Both the position numbers and the translations under genes were made by a program. Under the pieces are notes generated by a model. That model had not been told where the DNA came from. It did not search any database and saw only the letters and a list, made by a program, of their open reading frames with translations. Shown in pieces: positions 27,401 to 42,400 of a stretch of DNA of 64,000 bases. Positions within the stretch are counted from its first letter, which is position 1, and the number at the start of each line of letters is the position of its first letter. The DNA lies in the NCBI GenBank assembly GCA_009760855.2, contig WPIO01000033.1, positions 3,701,001 through 3,765,000 on the forward strand. The letters run 5' to 3'. Source of the DNA: Cristatella mucedo. Lineage: Eukaryota > Bryozoa > Phylactolaemata > Cristatellidae.

Positions 27401-30400
27401 TCAAGAAGTCCTGTAGAAAAAGACTATTTCCGAAGTGTCATGCTGTTCTGACCTTATGAGCATGGAGCAATCGTGGAGTGCCGAGAGTTCTACTGCCAGC
27501 AGTCTTGAAGCTCGGCCACGTAGGTTCACCTGCAATGCCCTGCATGCTGCTGCGTGTCGATGATATTTAAAAGGATCTCATTGATGCTAATGAAAATGTG
27601 ATATGGATGCAACCATTTGTTTTCATGCCATCGTTCTCGTCAGTCGATACTGGCTCACTTGTAGATTTACTTTTGTGGTTTCCAGAATTGTTGTCCAATG
27701 TAATTGTATTGCCACATGATATGGCAGCTGCCCAGAATGACCTCGACAGCCGGTATTGTACCAAACTTGCATATAGTGCTCATCTTGAGTATCTAATGAT
27801 ACTTAGCATGGTCATAGTACCTTATTCTATTGCTGTATATTTTACTAGTCCGGCTCAACTGTTTTTCTTCTTTGTTCGGTTTTTTTCTTCTCTGTCATCA
27901 TTTATTAAACCTTCATTTTTTCTGAGGCATTTAGCTAAAAGGCTTTCTCTGCCGATGGCTTTTCGTGTGACCGTTTTCGTTAAACCGGCATGCAGTTGTT
28001 GTTCGGACGATCAAGTGAATTCGTATTTTATAGGATTCCCCATCTTCATACTGTTCTCGACGAACCGATACCGTCTGTTCACCTCAAGGCATCGCCCAGC
28101 CACCAGCCATTAGGTTGTACGAAAGACCTGCACAGTGAACATGATCTGCTGCGCTTGGCCTTTTCTCTGCAGCGCTCTCCTAGTCGGCAAATTCGCACTC
28201 ACTGGTTTTGCATCCCTTTGCCTCTATGGACTTGCTATGCCTTCGCGTGTGACCTGCCTACAGGAATGGTAGAACGCTCTGGCTCTGTTTTTCTGAGCTG
28301 CTAAGCGAAGCTGACGAGAGCTCGATGTGCTTCTTGTTTGTGGCAGCCGTTGCTGACGAGAACGAGGAGGCAAAATGGAGGAAGGTCGCTAGTGCTAAAT
28401 TGGCAACCAGCGGCGGCCGAGTCCGTGACGGCAGCGGCTCTGCGGCTTCGGGAGGTGCTGCTTCTGATATCACGAAACTGCTTGACGACGAGGAAGAGAG
28501 TGGCGGCAGTCTCACCAACGACGAAGACGTGACACCGCTGAAGCGAATTGAAAGATTGCGAGCTCGTTGGCGGAACAATCGTGACCTTGAGAAGTCTTGG
28601 TCATCATTGAGCGCCTTTAGCCACAACCAGCGAGGTAGAATCTCAATGGACCTGGAAGGTTTGTTTTCCCCTCATTCCAACGGCACCACGTTGTCTTTTC
28701 TGCCAGGTTCCTCTGGAGTCACGTCGTTATGTGATAGCTAGCTGCTGCTGCCGTTTATGTTCGTTGTAGGCGACGTCCTAGATGAATACTTGCGCTCAAT
28801 GCGTAGCTGTGCAATATCATCTGAGAAAGGAGGAGTCGATTCAAATAAGAAAGAGCTTGCTCCAACCTCTAATCCTGATGCCCCTGCTGAGCAACCGGTA
28901 GCATATAAAAGCGAGCCACCAACTGCCTATGAGAACATTGAACGTCCTGCCGCAGAGACAACGATGATGCCCTCTGGTGATGTCCAGACTGGTGTGAAAA
29001 ATGATCTAGTGCCAGATGATGAGTATGATGCTTGGGATTACGAGTTCTTCTAGCACAAAATGCCATAGCTGTAGCATGCTGGCATCTTCTTTTTGTATGA
29101 CTTTCAACCTCATTTTAGGGACGACTTTATGATTCCGGAGCTTCCGTTTGGCAAAGAGCTTACTGTGAATATAAAGACCACGTGGGGAGATCGGTACTAC
29201 GTTGGACTTAATGGTATTGAAATTTTCACTAGCACTGGAGAACCTGCTGCTATCAGTAAGGTAATCTATGAATAATTATTATTATAATAAGAGATATGTA
29301 TAGCCCTCTAAGGCACTGGTGCTCAACCTCCCTTAATACAGTTCCTCGTGTTTTGGCGACCCCAACCATAAAATTATTGTGCGGAAATGTGGAAATGCGT
29401 GTTTTCCGATGGTCTTAGGCGACCCCTGTGAAAGGGTCGTTCGACCCCCAAAGGGGTCGCGATCCACAGGTCGAGAACTGCTGCTCTAACGGAACCAAAT
29501 CTCTTTCTCGGTAATTTACATATGCTGGAAAGGAAGCACATTGCATTGCATTCCTTCCGTGGTTACCTCAGCGGCTGCACGATGTGGCACGTGATTGTCT
29601 TTTTCTTCTTGGTCTACCTACGCTTTTAGTATTATCCTGCTGCAGAAGTGGCTGTTAGAAATCATGTTGTACGTGGACAGTGTGCCATCTGTTGATGTGC
29701 GAGTCCCATCGGTCATGCAAGATGAAATAGGAACTCTTAAGCTCGAAGGTGATGAGAGATTTAACAGTCACCGGTATAGCAATATAAAAATACTCTTGAT
29801 ATGACACCTGCTAGGACTGTATGGGAGAGCTTTTAATATCCGGCTGGGACGCTCCCAAGCGCTCTTCAGCGATGTGGTTGCACTTGATATGCCGGTGGGT
29901 CTACCAATGCTACTATATCGTTTCTAGATATCAGCTGACCCATCGGATGTAAATGTGTTACCTGGTTATGGCAGTGATCCACGTGTTGTGCAGAACTTGA
30001 TAGATGGTGTGAACCGCACTCGAGATGATATCCACATGTGGCTGGCTCCATTCACTCCAGGTTCCAACCACTACATATACATTACATTTGATAAGCCTTG
30101 TCATGTAGCTCTTATGCGACTGTGGGTAAGTGAATACCGCGACGTTAACGTTCGTTTTGGTGTGATTAGTTTCACCTCGTTTGTCATTGCTGTAACTGTA
30201 TAATTACTGTAACAAAATTGTAGAATTACAACAAGTCGCGTATTCACTCGTACCGTGGCGCTAAGGATGTGGAGATAAGTTTAGACGGGAAGTTTATTTT
30301 CAAAGGAGAGCTTGCCCGTGCATGTGGCAGCACCCAGGGTGACACCGAAGCATTTGGGGATGTAAGTTTTCTCATCTGCATTGTATCTTTTGGCTTCTAC

Positions 30401-33400
30401 CACCCTTGGGCTCTTGGCCATGTGGTAGTCGGATGCTCATGCATTAATACAGTCTGTTAGCCATACATGATTTGTGCAAGCTAATTCTGCACTTTCATGA
30501 TGATATTTGGAATTGTTATCGCTTGTATGGATTATGCTTACTTTTACTAATCAGCATACCTGAAGTTATATTGGGCATGAAAATTTTGTTTCTATTAAAT
30601 AACTTCACAGTTGTCACAGCCTGGGTATGTCATTAAATTGTGTTATGTATATAAGTTGATATATTCAATGGCTCTAATTCACATAGAGTGTTTGCCTGGA
30701 AAAGTAGTTGCCAGAAACTCACGCACTGCAGAAGTTCGATATACACTGTATATTTTGGGAAGGAAGTTCTCTTGTTCAGGCTTAATCTTTTATCTCCTCT
30801 TCAAAAAGTTTACTTTTTTAATATAACAAATTGTAAAGCTTCTGAACGAGATTGCTAGTAAATGGTATGGTTTGTATATGTCCTCGTGAAACTCACTGAG
30901 TGAAGAAATAACTGGTCTTATAGCACTGCCATTTAATACGCTTTTGTTGTAGTAGTTCATGAATGTGTCTTCAGTTCAGTCTATGTGCCTGAATCAGTTC
31001 CTGCGAGTTGCAAGGTTTATGCTAATTTTTATGGTGCACCTCACCCACTGCTCCTACTTAAACTCACTTCGTTTGGAACTCGCTGTGTTAGACGCTGCAG
31101 TCGAAGCCACCTTAATCAGATCTTTTTTAATGAAGCATGCTTTCTTTACATTTTGGTGGGCATATTACTAAGTAGCAGCGATCTAAGAATTTGCAAATGT
31201 TTCCTGTGCCCGGATCAAGCATAACTAAGGGTGTTGAGAGTTCTCTGAAGCTGTCCAATTTGCTCATATTTAGAGTAATGTTTGCTTATTGAAACCATGA
31301 AGATCAAAGACAACAGTCAAAGCAAGTTCGGCTTTTTTTCTTGGTCCGACTTATTTGTTCAGGACTTTTAGCACGCCTGTATCAGGAAGTAAATTGTAGT
31401 TGCATTATTTAGCATATTAATCTGGGAATAAGCTAACATACATTTCTTTACTATGGACATGTTGTCAGTAAAAAATGGCCCAGCACTGATAATCTGGCCT
31501 TGTCAAACAAGCACCACTCTTGCTTAGGCTAAATGCATTATACGCATACCAGGACCTTAACCGTCTGTGTGTGCACCGTGTAGGATCCAAAACGCTGTGC
31601 TTAGGAGTTGACCAAGGTGATGCCCACTGGTCTCAGCATGCAGAACTGGGTCTGCATGTTAATTAGTACCAATCTTGTTGTTTCTCTTCTTTGGCACTAA
31701 GAGAGCTATGTTCTCTTACTTGTAGACCATTCTTTTTACTACTTCTGAAGACATTTTGGAAGCTATTTCTCGCTATGATGAATACTATGAAGGTGCTGAG
31801 CATGATGACAGTGAAGATGATGACAACAGAGACGAACGGCCTGCTACAGCTGACAATGACATGGAGGTCAGTAGATAAGACATACGGTTTAATGGCATTG
31901 AGATGTCATCTGAGATTCATGAGCTTTGTTTTCATGGTAGCTTAAGCCAAATGCCATAAACATTTTTAAATAATCCTCTTGCCAATTTGTTTTTGTAGGA
32001 ACGACCATTTACGTCTGTAGATGTTAGAAAATGTATGTCTGCTGCAAGCGATGATGAGATTGACCACGTCTCTAAGAATATAAGCTTATCAGTTGGTGAT
32101 GCTGCAGTACAAGCTGTGGTTACCGATGAGAGTAGACAAATGCGACTGGGTTTGGTTTCCAATACACAGTCATCGCCAGGCATTTCGCATGTGGTCTCAA
32201 GTGATGGGGACATCCTAGTCTACAAAGGAAAAAGTAAGATTGCAATGTATGCAGCTAAACATTGTCTGTGTGCTGACTATACACTCCCCAGCCACCCAAA
32301 AGCACCACTCTCTTCCGGTCCTGGTAAAAATCTGCTTTAATTCACTCTGTCCCAGCATCAGGGCTGTATCAGTCCCTGATGTACACATTACCTCTCCTAG
32401 CACACTACTTCCATGTGATCTGTGGTCTGCTGTGTATATCAGACCACCTGCCTGCCCAGCAAGCTCTAACTGAGCTTCATCTGTACATTTCATTGTCAGT
32501 CTATGGAGCAGGAATTGTCAGGTGCACGGTGATAACTGCGGTCGGCACAGAATTCGGATATTAAGAATAATAATTATATTAATACATATGTGTAGCATCC
32601 ACAGAGACCTCAATCACTTGCTAGGCACCTTCCATGAGCTGTAAATGAATCTTGATAACGGTTAGTGGTAACATGTACAATGTCAATAAGCAAAACATGG
32701 TTAGTGCAACATGCACAGTATCAACATGTAAATGTGGTTAGTGGCAGCATGCAGAGTATTATCACGTATGCACATAAAGGACAAATCACAAGAACCCACC
32801 AAATGCTGTCAAAAACAGGTTCATTCTTAGCTTTTTGCAATGTTGTCAAGTCAGGGGTCTTGACGTCAGTCGGGGGTGAGTTCCAGGCTTTGGAACTATA
32901 CGAACTAAAGGCACGGTCTCCAAAGGATTTGAGGTTCGTACGACGTATAGATAAACGACTGAGAAGTGGTGTTATGTGGCAACTTTGTGGTTCACGACAG
33001 ACAAGCCTAGCAGCAGAATTGTGCACCAATTGTAAGTGCCTAATTGTACAGGCCGGTGCTTTCTTTGCAGCAGATGTAATGTGTGTAAAAAGAGATTGAG
33101 TTCTCTGAGGGTGTTATAACAAAAGTTGTATTATTATTATTATTATTATTAATACATTTGATACCCTCAGAGAACTCAATCTCTTTCTAGGTACTTTACA
33201 TTCATTGCAAAGGAAGAATGATCAGATGGTTAGCGGTAGCATGCTCAATGATAGCACGTATAACACGGTTAAAGGTGACATTCACGGGGTCAGCATGCAA
33301 ATATGGTTAGTGGCAGCATGCACTGTCAGATCGCATAAGCACACACAGGACAAATCACATGGCCCCCACTAAATGCTGTGATAAATATATGCATCTTTAA

Positions 33401-36400
33401 CTTCTTTTTAAATGTGGTCATGTCAGGGGATGTCGTGACGCCAGTCGAAAGTAAGTTCAGGGCTTTGGTAGCATACGAAATACGGTAGCATATGGAAGCT
33501 TTAGGAGCTTACGGTAAACCAGTAAGCAGCGAGTTGTAGAAGAGGCTTCAGGTTATGGTGACTGAAGCCCCATAAAAAATAGCCACAGCTCTTAGAAGTT
33601 GTTGTCTAATCATAACCAAACTATGCCGCTTCTCTTGAACCAGAATACGGTTGAAACAGATTCAGGACTTCCATTTGGTCATAGTATTCAGCTGGTAAAC
33701 AAAAGACAGGGAGTCGCTCCGGTTGGCAGAAGGATCGGGGCGGGGCTGGGTTGTGGGCTCGTTGCTGGTCAGGTACCCAGAGCAGGTTGATGCCGGTGCA
33801 GGAAAGATACAGTATAGCTGTTTCGTAAATGGATACTGACTTAGTGGCAGTGGAGTTCTGCTTTCACTGGCTTTGCCTACGGGCCTGCCTATAAGTTAGT
33901 TCAGAACATGTAAGATGACATTTCATAATAGCCAGATGAAGTTTATGCATGTGATTAAAAAGCACCCACGTTAAGAAAAATTGTCTGGGATATCTGCTGG
34001 TATTTGCACTATAATGTAGCTCAGTGAAGTTTGATACCGATGTACTCCAGAAACTGGCTGGCTAGATGCATGGAACTATCCATGTTAAAATAAACATTGC
34101 ATGATTTGCTAGCCGAATTTAAATTTTTATTTCTCTCTAGGTTAAACATGAATCCTTAATGCTTTCTTTCTTATATAATCCCGAGTCTGATTTTATTCTA
34201 TCTATATGGTGCACACTGGCAATAATATCTGACCAATCTGAAGCACCTTCAAAGCCTACCTCAGCTCCCATCGAAAGAAATGGTGCATGGCAACATCTGC
34301 AGTTATATCTATGACATGTCGGCTTTTAGCAAAAGTCTTTAATGGGATACATTTAGTCCGAATTACACAAAATATCCGTTCTGAACATTGCGATAATAAG
34401 ACCAGCCTAGTAGTTATGGACAAGCCTACTGTCTTCCTCAGGTTGGAAGATCTTAGCCATAAGAAAGGCTCCTCTCTCATCACTCCAGACTTCTTCTCTC
34501 TAATCTGAATGCTCTATCTAAAAGCACTTGTCATTCTATGATCAAATTGCCCCCCTTGTCAAGTAGGCTTACTTTCAGCTGAGGAACATTCCCAAAACTG
34601 GGTCTGCTTAGACAAGAGTAAAAAAATCATAACTGTTTCATGCGTTTTGACATCGTGTCTCAGTTCATAGGCACCGAAAGTCTGGAGTTCACCTCCAGCT
34701 TCTTTCACAACCTGCATTGTTTAAGTCTCGGCTAAAGACATGTTTTGCTCAGCTTTCCTTTAGCCCCAGTAGAGTTGTCTTTTTGTACCTGTGTGCTTGT
34801 GTGGTGACCTTCATACGGTTCAGTGCATATTAGTAAACAGGGGTCCTGTTAACCAGTGACCCTTAGTATCTTCTTGTGTGCTTTTAGATGCTGGCCTAAG
34901 CATGATACGTTGCTTGTTATAAACTTTTGGTTGTTGCTTCTCTTGCAGTGAGTTGTAAATCACCCGGATAGCGATTTTGTTCTGTATGATATATACAAAA
35001 GACTTATTATTATTATTATTTTATGGTTTTCTTTTCCTTCTATTTGAAATCCATCTTGCCAAGCAAAAAACCCGGACTCGATCTGACAACCAATCATTCT
35101 AGTAAGGATTGCCCCATGTAGATGAAGTAGGCCACAAAGATCCTCACCTCCAAACTGTTTCTATCGTCTGCCGTAAATTGAACCGTGCATTCTAGGTTTG
35201 AAAAAATATTCAAAAACTTCTGCTAGTCTAAAAAGAAAACAACGTAAAGTCTCATTTTAACTGTTTATTATTGTGGGGTGCTTTTTGCTATATAAAAAAA
35301 AGGTCGGCCGAGACTGCTACCACGCCCAACCTCAGAGCCCAACCACTGCAATAATTTGCCCTTAGACTCGAAGATGTAAATTTTTAGTTAAAACCCTTGA
35401 TGCCACGTTGATTAAATTTAATAATAAAAATGTAAAATGACCGGCACTGTAATGCACGATCTATTGGTCATTAATCAAGGGAAGCTGAAGGATCCTGTAT
35501 CTTTATGATGTCATTCATGGTCACGTTGAGACCCTTATTCGCTCTTTTCGGGCTTTCTCTCTGAGCTAACTATAGGCAAGAATGCCACTTCAATCACTGT
35601 ATCTCTTTCTCTCAGGTACGGCATAAAGATGCAAGTAACTAAAAGTCTTAGTGGCGCTTTAATACCTTGGGATTGGGCCTCTGGCCTAACACCTAAGGTG
35701 TGGCTTGCTAGCCCCTTATCCCTAACTGCTTCACAGTTTAGACTATCTCGCCAGCCCAGCTCTCTCATATTTCTGGCTATTCTTAAAACTAATTTCGTGA
35801 ACCTGCCGGCAGCCTTTAAGACCTCTCTTCTAATTTCCGAGCACTCACTTCTTATTTGTAAAGTCTGTGAAACCTCGGTTCTTAGATCCTTTTGGTAGAT
35901 TAGATGGCAACAACGAAGTCCTAAGTTGAAGTCAGGCAAATGTGTTAGACATATTTTTAATGGATGTACGACTCCCGGCTCGAAGAGAAGTTATGCAAGT
36001 GCTTTTTTATGCACATCTTTACAAAAAATAAAAGCTTAGACTTCAAGACAGGGTCCTGAAAGTCAGCAAGTCAGCTTCTTCCTTTGTGAGAGTGCTGGGA
36101 CTGCTACGAAGCACGTTGGTGTTGCAATTCTGCACAAGGACTGGAAATATCTGAACATATATGAATGGCAAGAAGGGTACGTTAGGAAGGCAGAAGAAAT
36201 GTGTTGGGTAGTTTACAGGTTATTAATATAGTTCATGGATGCATTAACTATAACTCACATTACTATTGAGGATCACAAAACATTAGGAAAAGGCATTACC
36301 ATATAATTGTTATGCTATTAGTCTCACGGCTGACTGCCTTTGATCGTTCTGTGTGTGAGAGAGAGAGAGAGGACAGGGGAGTTTACAGCTGCCGAAGATG

Positions 36401-39400
36401 AAATATGGAATCATGCGAATTTCTGCTGTGGGTTGTTGAGCACCACTGGCGGCAATGTATGACAACGGCAAAGAACGTGACCATATCCTTGTGCACATGC
36501 TGATTTTCAATGCTCAATCTCACGAAGCAAACCGGTATCGTTTTTATTGGACATTTTCCTGCTCTTTTGCTTACATAGTAGGCAAAGGGTATGCCGACTC
36601 TACATAAACCAGAAAATGTAACGTGTACTTATGGGAAGACAACAATGCATATTTTTTATGGTGAGAATTAACACCTTATTTTATTATTTCATGATAACAT
36701 TCACCATTTGACTGACTCATCTGAATCTGTTGCAATTACAACTCAATTTGCACCAGAAATATTGGCATAAAACATCCAAACACAGTTTAAATGATCCGAT
36801 CACCTCTATCATGAATGAAACTTTCCTGTACTCATGTTTTAATGCCATCCAGCAGCTCCCGGACAACGCATAGCTTCTGGACAAGTTGAGCTGAATTTAT
36901 GCGGTCTATCTTTCTTCTGTCCTACTTCAGTATTGGTGCATGCGTCATCAATTCTTACGCAACGACATCTACTCTCCAACTGCCGACTATGGCACATCTT
37001 TTTCAGCGGTCCTGAACTGCTACTTCTATGCTACTCACTACCTCAACTGCTCTCCTAACTCTGCTATGCTTCCCACTTTCTCTTTGTTGCGTGAGACGAA
37101 GTCTGTTGGCTACCGAATGCGTACCGAAAGCCGCTTAGGCTGTGAGTGCGCTATACAAAACTCCTGCGTAACACCCACATGGTCTTTATGACTTTGTGGA
37201 ATTACTGACGGAGATACATTGCATTACATTACATACATTACATCAAGATTGGGGATGTAGTCCAAGACTGATGGAAGACTGAACATGGTTCCACTTCTTC
37301 GCAAAGATGGAGGCAAGACCGAACAAACGACAATCATTGTTGCCGTAAACGGTTCGTCTTCCTAATTGCTTTGAAAGTCATTAAGGACATGACCGGCGAA
37401 ATTATCAATGCGACCCACGAGATTCCCTGTTTATGGGATACTGTGAACTCTTCATATAGGAATCAGACTGTGATGTGGCAGGCTATAAATGCGATCGGTA
37501 AAAGATTTCAATTCATCTGAAGATGGATCACGAAGAGCCATTTCCTACATCCTAAACGAAACCAATTTTCCCATGACCACAGATGTAGTGCTAATATGTA
37601 GCTAGAATGAAGCAAGGCGGAAGGAAGTGTTGTGTGAGCCTGCTGCTTCTGCTATTGCAATTAGTGCAGCAGCATCGGCCATTAATGTATGCCCCACCTG
37701 CAGCAGGTGGTTGAGCAATTGACTCGATGGAGCCTTTGATGTAAGCATGTGGCCCACCACAGATGCACTCCCTTATCTGTGGTGTTCGCCCGTTCGTGTC
37801 TCCGTGAGACCACAAGAACAGCCACCGGACACTGTCACACAACAGAAGGCTAATCTACCGTGTAAACTTCCGACGAAACTTCCGAGGAAGACAAAAGCAG
37901 CATGGAAGCAGAACAAAAGCAAGATGGATCATGTAAACATGGCTTTATGGAATTCTTTGCAGTCGATGGCAGCTGCCGTGTAGGCTTAACCTCCAGGGCC
38001 AATAAGAGCATTTTCCATGGTGATAATTGCATGACAGACCTTGTTAGGGATATTGACTGTGGTAGTCTCTTCCGGATAGTTCTGCTGAATCTCTCGGCAG
38101 CTTTTGATACCGATAATCATCAAGTCTTTCTTGAGTGCCTGACATCTCACCTGAGTATCTCTGGCACTGAACTGCAATGGTTTAGGTCCTATCTCGGTAG
38201 GAGATTTCAGAACATAGACGTCAGCAGCCAACGGTCATTCGCTGGCCTTGAAAGTATTATGCTCCCAAGATCTGGTATAAATTTACTTCATTTAACAGCT
38301 TAAACTTTCTCAAGTTGAATGAAATAAACTGAAATTACTAGTTATGGGCAAACCTAGTGTTACTTAAAAATTGGAAAACCTAACCCTCAAAATTGGCTCG
38401 GCCAGCACATTTCCTTAAGCATGTGCTCGAAATTTGGTTGTACTTCTCCAAAGGACTTTTCACTTGACGGCCACATCAGCTTCTCAGTCACGTCTTCCTA
38501 CTTTCATCTACATAACATTGCGAAAATTCTTGCCTGCCTTAACATGGATACCACATCCACATTTGTTCATTCATTCATTTGTGGCATCGAGTCTCGACCT
38601 CTGTTATCACCGCATGCAGGTCATCCTGCTTGTGAAATAAGGCGTTCACTCTTGGTGGAAAACTCTGCAGATAGGCTTGTCTGTCATGAACGTAGCAGCT
38701 GCCACATTACACCGGTTCTCATCGACCTGCACTGGCTCCCAACCAAGCAAAGTGACTTCAAGTGTTTGTTACTAATTTTTAGATCCCTTTATTCTCTTGG
38801 TCTATCCTACCTAGCAGAGTTACTTCCCAATTAGACAAGGAATTGTAATACCTGCTCTTCTGAAGAAAGAAAAAACATTTAGCTGCACCTCAAACCTAAA
38901 TTAAATCCTTTAGACACTGTGCCTTTAGTTCGTATGCTTTCTAAGCAGGGAACTCACCTAACCACCGACTGCCCTAACGATATCTACTGACTTAAAAACA
39001 TGTGAAAATGAGCTAAAAACCCAGCTGTTCCTCGCCCTATTTGTAGTTGCTCAGGGTGCTATATACAAATTTATCGTTATGAAAGTATTATTACTAAATT
39101 TGCTTTTTTTCTTCGTTGTTTATATGAGCTGATGCATGCAGTGAAAGCGATGCAGAGAACTTCCTCCACCTTGAACTTGCTGCCGACTATGTAACTGGTA
39201 ATCTTCTCTAATGAGTCCTTGCGCCTATCATCCTGAACCAGACATCACACCTCAGTTGTAAGCTTGCAGTAGTGGACCCTGAAATAAAGGATGATTTTTC
39301 CTTGATTACTCATATAATATATGATTAATCAAGGAAACATTCACAAAAATAATTTTTTTATTTGTTGTACTGATAGTAGGCAGTCGAAATAGCACCTAAC

Positions 39401-42400
39401 TAAGTAATCAATCTCTATAATTTTGAATGTTTATATGTAGATGAAAGTCACTGCTGATTTGCTAGCCGGTACAGTACCATGGCAAGGGACCTGCTCGAAT
39501 AAAAATCCCAATCGCAAAATGCGCTCTTTTTTCTGAGTGAATTTTTCTTGTGTAAGCTTGTACATTGCCACACTGTGCAGGTTGTGACTAAGGGGGCAAG
39601 AGCGATAAGTTGTTGTATAGTGCCCCGGTGGGCTTGTTCTTTTTTCTCTTTGCTTTACTTACCTGTGCGTGATTCTATGCGTATTGCTGATGGGGGGCTG
39701 CTGACTAGCAGTGTGGGTGTCTTCATGTCTCTGCATGATGTCTTGCTTTCATTGGCTATAGATTGTTGCATATCTTGAAGTTAATTGTAAAGCACCTGAA
39801 TATGGATTGAGTTCTCATGTGGTGCTACACAAACTACTTATTTTTATTCTTATCATTGTGGTTGAAAGTTGATTTTCTTTATATAGAAAAAGACAAAAAA
39901 TGAGACAGTAGCAAACTTAGATAGCAATGAATGCAAAGGAAAAAGAGCAAAACATAAAGAATATACCTTTATGTTTAATTATCAAAAACACCGAAGAGAA
40001 AAAACAAAAATTCAGTCAGCATCATACTGGGAAAACTCAATGAAAGCATTATTTTTGTCGTAGTCAAATACAGCAAATATTTTTATTTTTCTCTTGTACA
40101 GATTTTGCTACAGTAGGAATGATTTTGCCTCACTAAGCAAGAATTGCAGGATTGCCTGTCGGTAGGGCGAGCTCACAATCTTGGTCAGCAGACATGCAGG
40201 CCCAGGTCCCCCTTCCAAAGAAAAGGCTGGAGTTTTCCGTGATTTTTCAGGGCCATAAGCTAGTTGCAGTAATATCATAGGGACACTCTCTTTGGACACC
40301 TAAGACAGTGGGCATAGCTAATTTTCTGTCCGTGATTCTATGCTTTGTCCTTTTGGGGGTATATGTATATAAAATTAATTTGTATATCGTCCTAAGAAAA
40401 CTAATCTGTATTCAGGTGCTTGATACGTGCCACAAGGCTCGCACCCACGACCTCGGCCATTAAATACACTCCCCTTGACCTTGGTCGGGACGAGAGCTTT
40501 AACCACTGCACCAAACCAGCCGTACTAAATGTGGGCCAGCTGCTGGAGCTCTGGCTTGCATGACTGACTGTGACAGACGTTATGTGTGCATTTTCCTCCT
40601 CTGCAAAAGCAAACTCGATGCACAGACTGCATACTCGTTCATTCATTTTGTAAATTAGATGTCGGCATTGTATAAATGGTAGTCCTTTTACCTTTCTGGA
40701 CTATCTGCTACTAAGCAGTCTGGAAGAATTTTTCTGAAAACTATTATAACGATTTAGCGATTATTAATTTATTTCATTGTGTATATCTATTTATATATTG
40801 CATCGAACATCATTAGTTAACGTGGTAGTGTTTGCAACTGACCCATAACGCCGAGTTCGTTTTGCAGAGCTGGTATTAAATTTCGTCGACACTTGGGGTG
40901 ACCAGTTCTACCTGGGCCTTACTGGTCTGGAATTAATACGCCCAGATGGCTCTGCTTTACCAGTCGATATTGATGCGATGGATGCCTCTCCACGTGATCT
41001 TCGCGTAATGCCAGGCTACGAAGATGACAGTAGAACTTTGGACAAGTGAGTTAAACTGCAAGTTGCACACATCACTTTCGGGCTGATAGCTGCCACTTTC
41101 GGGCAATCTCAGTCGACCTTCTCTTCATATTCATGCCCGACTTCATTCCCGACCTTAATTTGTGCACTATTGGACTGTAACCTTTGGTACTTGTAAGTTT
41201 TTGAAGATTATCATTATATTAGGTATGCTTAGTGACGTAAGTATTAGTCTTCTCCTTGCTGTTGCTTTCCTGCATAGGCCATTCTGAGATAAAAACCATT
41301 ATCCTCACTAAAACTAGTATCTGTTGTGCCACATGCATTCATCCCTCTACTCGATTTGGAAAATGGCCATGTACCATTCTGATTTCTGCTGCCACAGGTT
41401 CATCAAACTAGGCTTTCGGTTTATGGGGGCATCGAGCAGAGTTTTTATGCAAAATGTGGGCTCCAAAAAAGATGTTTCTACACTATGGCTCATGTCACTT
41501 GTATTGTCTACTTTTGTCAAACTTGACAAAGGTGACCTTTCTTAGACTACTACATCAGCTCCACAGTCAAGTCTGCCTACTTTCAGATGCATAGCATTGG
41601 TAAAATTCGGGCTTGTTTAGACAGGGATACCATAGGGATACCACAAGTTGGTCCGTGGATTTGTGACGTCCCTCTTGACTTCTGTAACTCACTTCTTGCT
41701 GGTCTACTGGCATGTGCAATCAATCGCTTACAGCTGGTGCAAAACTCTGCAGCTACGCTTATCTGTCATGAGCGGCGCAGTTGCCACATCATACCATTTC
41801 TCGCCGACCTGAACTGGCTTCAAGTCAAGCAACGCATCGACTTCAAGGTTTTGTCACCCACTTTTAGGTCTCTTCATTATTTGGCTTCAGCCTATCTATC
41901 AGATCTACTGCTCCACCAGGCTAAGCATCGTACCACCTGCTTTTCGGAATCTAGCTATTTACCTATACCCCTATACCCTGTAGTTCGTATGCTCCCAAAG
42001 CCTGGAATTCACTTCCGACTTAACATCTCATGACTTTTCTACATTTAAAAAGAAACTAAAAATGCATCTATTTATCACGGCATTTAGTGGGTCCCTGTGA
42101 TTCGTCCCTTATGTGCTTATGCCACTGCAGCTGACCATGAATATGGCTGCAAGGCTAGTCTTCAAGTCCCAGAGGTTTGAGCACGTGTCTCCTTTGCTAT
42201 AAGAGCTGGGATGGATGCCGGTTGAGCAACGGATACAGAGCAAAGTTCTTACGCTGACCCACAAGGCCCGCCACGGCTTGACTCCTTCGTACCTAGCTGA
42301 ACTGCTGCACCAGTTTCAGCCTCTTCGCGCCCTCAGGTCCTGTGTGGACAATAAATTAGCTGTTCCATTCCTCCGCTTAAAGACCGTTGGCGACAGAAGC

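Noticed and set aside
28258-28626. 122-codon - strand frame rich in Ser.
   Set aside because: Shadow of the acidic KATNIP exon p.
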